This document shows, piece by piece, positions 6,546 to 11,534 of a stretch of 11,534 bases of DNA. Where the stretch lies: contig JACZQS010000041.1 of assembly GCA_022545625.1 (NCBI GenBank), positions 1-11,534 on the forward strand, read 5' to 3'. This DNA is from Pseudomonadota bacterium. GTDB taxonomy: Bacteria; Pseudomonadota; Gammaproteobacteria; GCA-001735895. The position numbers were made by a program, and so were the translations under genes. Under the pieces are notes generated by a model. That model had not been told where the DNA came from, ran no database searches, and saw nothing but the letters and a program-made list of their open reading frames with translations. The stretch's first letter is position 1; every line of letters begins with the position of its first letter.

Positions 6546-7291
6546 TATTCACGATCGCGCGGCGTGAAATCATTACCATGTTCCTGTCGCCCCTGGCCTG
6601 GGTCATTCTCGGTGTCATTCAGGTGGTTCTCGGTTTCATGTTTCTCTCTTTACTGGACAACTATGCAATTTTGCAACCGCAGCTGATGCGCCTGGAAAAC
6701 ACGCCGGGGGTAACCGATATTGTCGTGGCGCCACTGTTCCAGTTAGCCGCAATCATCCTGCTAATGATCATGCCGCTGATTACAATGCGTACCTTCGCCG
6801 AAGAAAAACGCAACAAGACACTAACCCTGTTGATATCGTCACCATTGAGCATGACCGAGATAGTGCTGGGAAAGTTTCTCGGCCTGTTCCTGTTTGTTTT
6901 CTTCCTGGTCAGCCTGTTGATGTTAATGCCACTATCACTTTACATGGGTACCGCACTCGATACCGGCAAACTGGTATCGATTTATCTGTCCATGCTGCTA
7001 CTGCTGAGTTCTTTCGCGGCTATCGGACTCTATTTATCGAGTCTGACCGACAATCAGACCATAGCCGCGGTGAGTACCTTTGGCGCCCTGTTAATGTTAT
7101 GGATTATTGACTGGGTTGGTGAAACCGCGGGTGGTGGTCAGAACGTCGCGGCCTACCTGTCAATTTTGCGGCATCACCAGAGTATGCTGGAAGGCGTATT
7201 TAACTTCAGTGACCTCGCTTATTACCTGATATTGATTACCACCTTCCTGGTATTAACTATCCGCCAACTGGACCGGGATCGCCTGTTGTGA
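6542..7291 (+). CDS. ABC-2 type permease (GldF-like)
   Basis: A 249-residue integral membrane protein. Six hydrophobic segments can be seen, at about residues 15-37, 63-83, 111-131, 143-165, 173-191 and 225-241. TMRTFAEEKRNKTLTLLISS (residues 81-100), directly after the second segment, is the conserved cytoplasmic element of ABC-2 permeases that faces the ATPase. The length and an N terminus beginning with ARREI fit GldF-like permeases. Its start overlaps the ATPase stop by 4 nt, and its own stop overlaps the start region of the GldG-like gene. Two copies with two ATPases would presumably form the inner-membrane channel. The substrate cannot be inferred from the sequence. Confidence 0.88.
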   Translation: MIFTIARREIITMFLSPLAWVILGVIQVVLGFMFLSLLDNYAILQPQLMRLENTPGVTDIVVAPLFQLAAIILLMIMPLITMRTFAEEKRNKTLTLLISSPLSMTEIVLGKFLGLFLFVFFLVSLLMLMPLSLYMGTALDTGKLVSIYLSMLLLLSSFAAIGLYLSSLTDNQTIAAVSTFGALLMLWIIDWVGETAGGGQNVAAYLSILRHHQSMLEGVFNFSDLAYYLILITTFLVLTIRQLDRDRLL

Positions 7292-8655
7292 TGATCAATT
7301 CCCGCTTGCGCTGGCAAATCCGATTACAGTCGGGCCTGTTTATCGTGCTGTTTCTCGTAGTCATGGGGCTGCTCGCCTGGCTCAGCCAACTCAATCCGCT
7401 GTCGATCGACTTGACCGCCAACCAGCGTAATAGCCTTTCGGCGGAAACTATTCGCTTGGTTAAATCACTTCAACATCCAGTCGAGATAACGATTTTTATC
7501 TCTCCGGGTAACGAAAACCGAGAGGTACTGGAACGCCTGTTCGAGCGCTACCAGCACCAGCAACCGCTGGTAAAATTTCGCAGCCTCAACCCTGATTTAT
7601 CCCCCGAATTGCTACGTAAACACGATATCCGTACCGATGGCGAAATCCTGGTCGAATACCAGGGGCGCAGTGAAAAAATTAGCCGGGTTAGCGAAGCAAA
7701 TGTCACTAATGCGATTCAACGCCTGGTCCGGCAGGGCGACCGCTGGCTGGTATTTTTGCAGGGTCACGGCGAACGTAACCCTTATAGCGAGAGCAACCAC
7801 GATTTTAGCGTGTTTGCCTCAAAGCTTGCTGGAGATGGCTTTACGATCGAAAATCTGACGCTCACCCAAACCAACAGTATCCCGGAAAATACCGACGTGC
7901 TGGTCATTGCCAGTCCGCAAGTAGCGTTGTTGCCCGGGGAGATCGAGTTGATACAGGAATACCTTGAGCGCGGCGGCAACCTGCTGTGGTTGGCCGATAC
8001 CGGGCAAACCATCGACAGTATGGAACTCATCTCGGACAGATTAACCATAGAATTTCTACCGGGGGTAATTGTCGATCCAAATTCCCAGTTGCTCGGCCTT
8101 AACCGGATCGATTTTGCCCTGGTCGCCACCTATCCTCGCCACCCAATCACCCAGGGCATCGATAGTTTATCGCTATTTCCGCAAGCGCAGGCGCTAGAGT
8201 TTTATGGCGAAGGCAACACATGGCAACAGCGCAGTTTTCTGTTGAGCAGTGCCGCTAGCTGGAACGAGACTGGCAGCACTTCAGGAGATGTTTTCAAAGG
8301 TGACGACGACGATGAAACCCCCGGGCCACTCGAAATTGGTATTACTTTAACCGCCAGCCATGAAACCGACGACGAGGCACAGTTTGAGCAACGCGTCGCC
8401 ATCGTCGGCGATGCTGATTTTCTCTCGAATCGCTACCTTGGTAATGGCAGTAATCTTGAACTCGGGCTCAACCTGGTCAACTGGTTGAGCCACGATGATA
8501 ATCTTATTGCCATCAGCCCGCGTGCTGCACCCGATACCCGGCTCGAATTGTCACAAACGCAACAAATAATTATCGGCCTTGGCTTCTTGCTGTTACTGCC
8601 ACTATCGCTGTTTGGCAGCGGATTGACTATCTGGCTAAAGCGCCGTAATCGATAA
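7288..8655 (+). CDS. GldG-family ABC transporter auxiliary protein
   Basis: A 455-residue protein with a membrane anchor at each end (about residues 17-35 and 427-449) and a large domain between them that should face the periplasm. Features shared with GldG-type proteins are LSIDLTANQRNSLS near the start of the domain, VEITIFIS (65-72), a FLQGHGERNPYSESNHDFS block (156-174), PLEIGITL, VGDADFLSN (373-381) and LGLNLVNWLSHDDNLIAI (392-409) before the last segment. An acidic loop, GDDDDETPGP (338-347), precedes PLEIG. The start is either GTG at 7288 (4-nt overlap with the permease stop, GGGA 9 nt upstream) or ATG at 7291 (1-nt overlap); I keep the former, and the difference is one residue. The family is thought to work with the adjacent ATPase and permease. 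No catalytic site is recognisable. Confidence 0.85.
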   Translation: MMINSRLRWQIRLQSGLFIVLFLVVMGLLAWLSQLNPLSIDLTANQRNSLSAETIRLVKSLQHPVEITIFISPGNENREVLERLFERYQHQQPLVKFRSLNPDLSPELLRKHDIRTDGEILVEYQGRSEKISRVSEANVTNAIQRLVRQGDRWLVFLQGHGERNPYSESNHDFSVFASKLAGDGFTIENLTLTQTNSIPENTDVLVIASPQVALLPGEIELIQEYLERGGNLLWLADTGQTIDSMELISDRLTIEFLPGVIVDPNSQLLGLNRIDFALVATYPRHPITQGIDSLSLFPQAQALEFYGEGNTWQQRSFLLSSAASWNETGSTSGDVFKGDDDDETPGPLEIGITLTASHETDDEAQFEQRVAIVGDADFLSNRYLGNGSNLELGLNLVNWLSHDDNLIAISPRAAPDTRLELSQTQQIIIGLGFLLLLPLSLFGSGLTIWLKRRNR

Positions 8656-8657
8656 TC

Positions 8658-9521
8658 ATGGCGCTCAAGATGCTATCCAGGCGCTGGCTGATCAATTACC
8701 TGTTGATTGCATTGATCTGCATATTTATTTATGCCGGGAATCGTTACCAGGCAAAAATTGAGTTCCCACCTAAAAACAGTATTACCAGCCTGAAAGCTCA
8801 AGAAATCCATTCCGTCATTATCCAGACTGCCGATAACGACCACTTCGTCCTGCGCAAATCCAGCAATCAATGGCGATTCGAAAATCCCGTGCAGTGGCCG
8901 GCTAACAATACCACGTTGGAGCGGCTAATCAGTATCGTGCGGAGTGAAGCCGATTCAAGGCTGACATCTGATGCGATAGACCTGGCAGCACTTGGACTGC
9001 AAAATCCACGAGCTACCCTGACACTCAACGATACCCGTATTGTTTTTGGCACTACTAACAATATCGGCGGACGCCGCTATGTAAAGATTGCATCGACGGT
9101 CTACCTGTTAGCCGACATCCACCTGCATTTCATGACCCAGGGTATTGTCGGATTGATCGACCGGCGCCTGTTACCGCGGTCAGTAGCACTAGAGGCACTC
9201 GAACTGGGCGATTTGAGTCTACGTAAAAATAGTGACGGCAGCTGGCAGGGTGATGTGGTCGGGGAGATCGAGACTGACCGATTAAATCGACTTGGTAATA
9301 ACTGGCAAACTCTCGATGCTGGCAGAATAAAAAATTATGATCGGTCTAAAGCACCTATAGAAAAATTTGTGGCGACTCTGGATAATGGCAGCAAAATTGA
9401 TTTCCTTTTAATGGCTATCTACCCCGAGATAGTCATCGCTCGTCCAGACCTTGGTGTGCAGTATCATTTTGCCGAAAAGCAGTATTATGATTTATTGTCG
9501 ATCGCCAAACAAAATTCCTAA
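8658..9521 (+). CDS. DUF4340 domain-containing protein
   Basis: A 287-residue protein with one N-terminal membrane anchor (about residues 11-27, after a basic KMLSRRW lead) and a predicted periplasmic part. The domain holds the features that usually define DUF4340: a WRFENPVQWPANNTTLERL region, then LAALGLQNPRATLTLND and a FGTTNNIGGRRYVKI stretch, resembling a repeated beta-rich module. The family is nearly always found next to GldG-like genes, and its biochemical role is unknown. It starts 2 nt after the GldG-like stop and its 3' end overlaps the following MipA/OmpV gene by 35 nt, so it sits inside a translationally coupled group. A role as periplasmic partner of the transporter is inferred from context. 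Confidence 0.82.
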   Translation: MALKMLSRRWLINYLLIALICIFIYAGNRYQAKIEFPPKNSITSLKAQEIHSVIIQTADNDHFVLRKSSNQWRFENPVQWPANNTTLERLISIVRSEADSRLTSDAIDLAALGLQNPRATLTLNDTRIVFGTTNNIGGRRYVKIASTVYLLADIHLHFMTQGIVGLIDRRLLPRSVALEALELGDLSLRKNSDGSWQGDVVGEIETDRLNRLGNNWQTLDAGRIKNYDRSKAPIEKFVATLDNGSKIDFLLMAIYPEIVIARPDLGVQYHFAEKQYYDLLSIAKQNS

Positions 9522-10302
9522 ATTTTGGCTAGCCGCATTACTATTTTTCGCGTTCGATGTACCGGCAGATACGCACCAATTACCAGTATTTGAACTGGGT
9601 GTGTCTCTGGTGGTACTCAATTTACCGCATTATCGTGGCTCAGCAGGCTCGACCAATTACCTGCTACCCCTACCCTTTATCAAGTATCGTGGCGAACGAT
9701 TTAAAATAGACGATGGCGTTGAGGGAATCCTTTCCATCAATGAAGATTTGATCCTTTCGATCAGCGGCAATGCAACTGCTCCAGTGGCTGACGACAGCCC
9801 CGAACGCGCCGGCATGGCGGAGCTCAAGGCCAGTTTCGAAATAGGTCCCTCGCTCGATTATCGTTTATATCGAGGCGAGAGTGCCGATTTGTGGTTAGAA
9901 TTGCCGCTCAGGTTAGCGGTCACTTTCGAAAGCAGTCCACAAGCCATAGGCCGGGTGTTTAATCCCCGCCTGGCATGGGATAAACCGTACCGGAAAAAAG
10001 GGGACTGGGAATTACGCCTGGCTGCGGGTCCGGTATATGCCAGTGAGCAATATCATGATTACTATTATTCGGTTGACCCTGACGAAGCTTTACCGACCAG
10101 ACCAGCCTTTCAGGCCGAAGCCGGGTATAGTGGTCTGCGCGCAGATTTTACCTATAGCAGGCGATTCGGCGACTACTCGATCGGTGGATTTATCCGCTTC
10201 GATAGCCTTAACGGTTCGGTGATCGAGAGTAGTCCACTGGTGTCCGACACTTCCGTATGGATGGCTGGCTTTGCCTTCACCCGGGTTCTTATAACACGTT
10301 AA
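9487..10302 (+). CDS. MipA/OmpV family outer-membrane protein
   Basis: A 271-residue exported protein. From the ATG at 9487 there is a basic n-region, a hydrophobic core FWLAALLFFAF (residues 13-23) and a likely signal-peptidase I site after VPA (residue 27). The mature part begins ELGVSLVVLNLPHYRGS, then NYLLPLPFIKYRGERF and SFEIGPSLDYRLY, the recurring pattern of MipA/OmpV proteins. Alternating hydrophobic strands and a terminal AFTRVLITR fit a beta-barrel. MipA of E. coli was described as a scaffold linking MltA and PBP1B; OmpV is a Vibrio porin-like antigen. The reading frame is open upstream to GTG (9454) and TTG (9451), but these would put extra residues before the signal peptide. The start overlaps the DUF4340 gene by 35 nt, and the stop shares one base with the mutM ATG. 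Confidence 0.85.
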   Translation: MIYCRSPNKIPKFWLAALLFFAFDVPADTHQLPVFELGVSLVVLNLPHYRGSAGSTNYLLPLPFIKYRGERFKIDDGVEGILSINEDLILSISGNATAPVADDSPERAGMAELKASFEIGPSLDYRLYRGESADLWLELPLRLAVTFESSPQAIGRVFNPRLAWDKPYRKKGDWELRLAAGPVYASEQYHDYYYSVDPDEALPTRPAFQAEAGYSGLRADFTYSRRFGDYSIGGFIRFDSLNGSVIESSPLVSDTSVWMAGFAFTRVLITR

Positions 10303-11111
10303 TGCCTGAATTACCCGAAGTCGAAACTACAATGCAAGGTATTGCTCCGTATGTGTGCAATCAAAAAATAACCCGCTTCATCGTACGCAATCACCAGTTG
10401 CGCTGGCCTGTTGCCAGCGAAACCGCCAGGCTGCGAGGGCGAGTAATCAAGTCCGTATCCCGACGCGGAAAATATATCCTGATGCAACTCGATCGCGGCA
10501 ATCTGATCTGGCACCTGGGTATGTCGGGCAGCATGAAAATTCAGCCAGTGGGTAGCCAGAGCGAAACCCATGAACACATCGAAGTACAGTTAGCATCGGG
10601 CCAGGCGCTCAAGTATCGCGACCCGAGGCGCTTCGGTGCCCTGCTTTACACGGAATCCGATCCGCTTCAGCATCGATTGCTGATCAATCTTGGTCCCGAA
10701 CCATTGTCGGATGACTTTAACACCGAGTACCTATACCGGACATGCCACAAGCGCAGCGCATCGATTAAATCGGTCATTATGGATAGTCACCGGGTAGCCG
10801 GCGTGGGCAATATATACGCCAGCGAAGCCCTGTTTTTAGCCGGTATTAATCCGGCACGTGCTGCCGGTGGAATCAGTAAAAAACGCATACAACGGCTGGT
10901 CGAGACGATCAGACATACACTACAGGCCGCGATATTACAGGGCGGCACGACGCTGCGGGATTTCACCCAGGTGGACGGTAAACCCGGCTACTTCAGTCAG
11001 AAACTCAATGTTTACGGTAATAAACTGGATTGCCCGGTCTGCGCTACGGCAATCAAAAAAATGGTCCAGGGACAACGATCCTCTTACCTCTGCCCCAGGT
11101 GCCAGACATGA
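10302..11111 (+). CDS. mutM: formamidopyrimidine-DNA glycosylase
   Basis: MutM (Fpg) removes 8-oxoguanine and ring-opened purines and nicks the abasic site. The start is fixed by MPELPEVETT, because the catalytic nucleophile is the proline exposed after Met removal; an upstream in-frame ATG at 10257 must be wrong. Other marks, numbered with Met as 1, are E3, K57 in RRGKYIL, HLGMSGSM (residues 71-78) with M74, YRDPRRFG (105-112) with the intercalating R109 and F111, VGNIYASEALF (168-178), and a C-terminal zinc finger C244-x2-C247-x16-C264-x2-C267 containing R259. The length of 269 residues is normal. The ATG overlaps the MipA/OmpV stop by one base (TAATG), so translation is probably coupled. 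No U-tract terminator follows. Confidence 0.96.
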   Translation: MPELPEVETTMQGIAPYVCNQKITRFIVRNHQLRWPVASETARLRGRVIKSVSRRGKYILMQLDRGNLIWHLGMSGSMKIQPVGSQSETHEHIEVQLASGQALKYRDPRRFGALLYTESDPLQHRLLINLGPEPLSDDFNTEYLYRTCHKRSASIKSVIMDSHRVAGVGNIYASEALFLAGINPARAAGGISKKRIQRLVETIRHTLQAAILQGGTTLRDFTQVDGKPGYFSQKLNVYGNKLDCPVCATAIKKMVQGQRSSYLCPRCQT

Positions 11112-11146
11112 GGCAATCAGGCCAAAGGAAATATAGCGTATCAGGG

Positions 11147-11167
11147 CCATTTGCTTTTGGTAAATGG
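11147..11167. repeat. small inverted repeat downstream of mutM
   Basis: CCATTT and AAATGG form a perfect 6-bp inverted repeat around a 9-nt T-rich loop, 36 nt after the mutM stop. It is short and lacks a T-tract, so it is not a good terminator and may be chance. Its right arm runs into the tandem ATGGGGTAA repeat. Confidence 0.2.
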
Positions 11168-11183
11168 GGTAATATGGGGTAAC
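11164..11183. repeat. tandem 10-bp direct repeat
   Basis: ATGGGGTAAT (11164-11173) is followed directly by ATGGGGTAAC (11174-11183), matching at nine of ten positions. The 10-bp period is close to one helical turn, so a protein could contact both copies on the same DNA face. It lies about 80 nt upstream of the YHS-domain gene, in a gap without coding sequence. Two copies alone can arise by chance slippage. Confidence 0.45.
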
Positions 11184-11197
11184 CGAATTTATCTCGA

Positions 11198-11232
11198 TCA
11201 GGACCCATAGCACTTATCTGTGGGTTTCCTGA
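11198..11232. repeat. imperfect 13-bp hairpin between mutM and the YHS gene
   Basis: The left arm TCAGGACCCATAG (11198-11210) pairs with CTGTGGG and TCCTGA on the right arm (11218-11232) through 13 base pairs, one of them G-T, with a 2-nt TT bulge and a 7-nt loop. No T-tract follows on either strand, so it is not a standard intrinsic terminator. It could be a 3'-end stabilising structure for the mutM transcript, a rho-assisted terminator, or a regulatory element upstream of the YHS gene, whose possible -35 box overlaps its right arm. Confidence 0.45.
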
Positions 11233-11258
11233 CAACACCCGTGGTAAATATGTAGAGT
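11229..11258 (+). promoter_or_regulatory. possible promoter of the YHS-domain gene
   Basis: CTGACA (11229-11234, five of six to TTGACA) and TAGAGT (11253-11258, the same -10 hexamer as at rpmB) are separated by 18 nt. A start about 7 nt downstream would fall on or beside the ATG at 11265, implying a leaderless or nearly leaderless message. The spacing is acceptable but not ideal, and no other candidate in the gap is better. Confidence 0.35.
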
Positions 11259-11264
11259 AATTTA

Positions 11265-11534
11265 ATGCATACCCAGTTACCTGGCAAACGGCCGATCATC
11301 TTTGTGGTACTAGTATTGATGGCATTTAAGCTAAATGCCGGTGAACCAGTCAGCCAGAGTTTCCTTACTGGCGTGGCAATTGGCGGGCACGACACCGTCG
11401 CTTACCACAAGTCCGGAAATAGTGAACCGCATCGGGCCATCACGGGTAACAAGACCTGGAAGGACGAGTGGAAAGGCGCTGACTGGTTGTTCTCCAGCAA
11501 GACCGATCGTGATCTATTTAGCGCTGATCCCGAG
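11265..11534 (+). CDS. exported YHS-domain protein (3' part outside window)
   Basis: The first 90 residues are present and the gene continues past the window end. An N-terminal signal peptide is clear: a basic lead with KRP, hydrophobic IIFVVLVLMAF (residues 11-21) and a probable cleavage site after LNA (residue 25). The mature part contains GVAIGGHDTVAYHKSG (36-51), then WKDEWKGADWLFSSKTDRDL (66-85), the layout of the exported YHS-domain proteins often annotated as (seleno)proteins. YHS domains are small and metal-associated; the biological role of this exported group is unknown. The usual family residue before DTVAY is tyrosine, here histidine. Only a weak purine stretch (AGAG, 11254-11257) precedes the ATG. 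The metal-binding or Cys/Sec part would lie beyond the window edge. Confidence 0.75.
   Translation, partial: MHTQLPGKRPIIFVVLVLMAFKLNAGEPVSQSFLTGVAIGGHDTVAYHKSGNSEPHRAITGNKTWKDEWKGADWLFSSKTDRDLFSADPE

Noticed and set aside
9451..9486. TTG/GTG starts that extend the MipA/OmpV protein by 11-12 residues
   Set aside because: They are weak start codons deep inside the DUF4340 gene and lengthen the n-region before the signal peptide; ATG at 9487 gives a normal signal peptide.
5589..9521. Naming the transporter genes gldA/gldF/gldG as gliding motility genes
   Set aside because: The resemblance is at family level only; no other gliding genes are present and the neighbourhood is gammaproteobacterial.
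10257..10301. In-frame ATG 45 nt upstream of mutM giving a longer protein
   Set aside because: MutM needs the proline directly after the initiator Met as its catalytic nucleophile; only the start at 10302 gives MPELPE.
11198..11232. Calling the hairpin after mutM an intrinsic terminator
   Set aside because: Neither strand has a T-tract after the stem, and the stem contains a bulge; it is listed as a structured repeat instead.
11198..11395. Open frame on the minus strand opposite the YHS gene
   Set aside because: It has no recognisable family or signal, while the plus strand encodes a signal peptide and clear YHS motifs across the same bases.
1..11534. Mobile element, prophage, CRISPR array or defence system
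   Set aside because: I found no transposase, integrase, terminal repeats, regularly spaced repeats or nuclease-type genes; apart from the ABC-MipA group the genes are core housekeeping or familiar families.

Overview
The window looks like a stretch of gammaproteobacterial chromosome. The evidence is an L28 and a zinc-free (C-minus) L33 that closely resemble the E. coli proteins, a FolM/PTR1-type pteridine reductase beside folK and folB, a MipA/OmpV outer-membrane barrel (so a Gram-negative envelope), and mutM in the rpmB-rpmG neighbourhood. Base composition is near balanced and looks even throughout. I see no insertion sequence, integrase, tRNA, rRNA or CRISPR array. I cannot name a genus.

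Layout. (1) Positions 1-2177, minus strand: midA (SAM methyltransferase), uppP (undecaprenyl-pyrophosphate phosphatase) and the start of a VanZ-like membrane protein, packed with 5-nt gaps. (2) 2211-4045, plus strand: a pteridine reductase followed 11 nt later by hisC. (3) 4014-4864, minus strand: folB then folK, joined by an ATGA overlap; the folK 3' end overlaps the hisC 3' end by 32 nt. (4) 4972-5495, plus strand: a well-formed promoter, rpmB, rpmG and an intrinsic terminator. (5) 5589-11111, plus strand: an ABC ATPase, an ABC-2 permease, a GldG-like protein, a DUF4340 protein, a MipA/OmpV barrel and mutM. Every junction in this group overlaps or is 2 nt apart. (6) 11112-11264: a gap holding a tandem 10-bp repeat and an imperfect 13-bp hairpin. 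(7) From 11265: an exported YHS-domain protein cut by the window end.

How the genes fit together. The pteridine reductase, FolB and FolK belong to folate/pterin metabolism although they lie on opposite strands. UppP recycles the undecaprenyl carrier for cell-wall and surface glycan synthesis. The five genes between rpmG and mutM encode predicted parts for each envelope layer: cytoplasmic ATPase, inner-membrane channel, two membrane-anchored periplasmic proteins and an outer-membrane barrel. Their translational coupling suggests one envelope-spanning machine, which is the most interesting hypothesis here. Its substrate cannot be read from the sequence.
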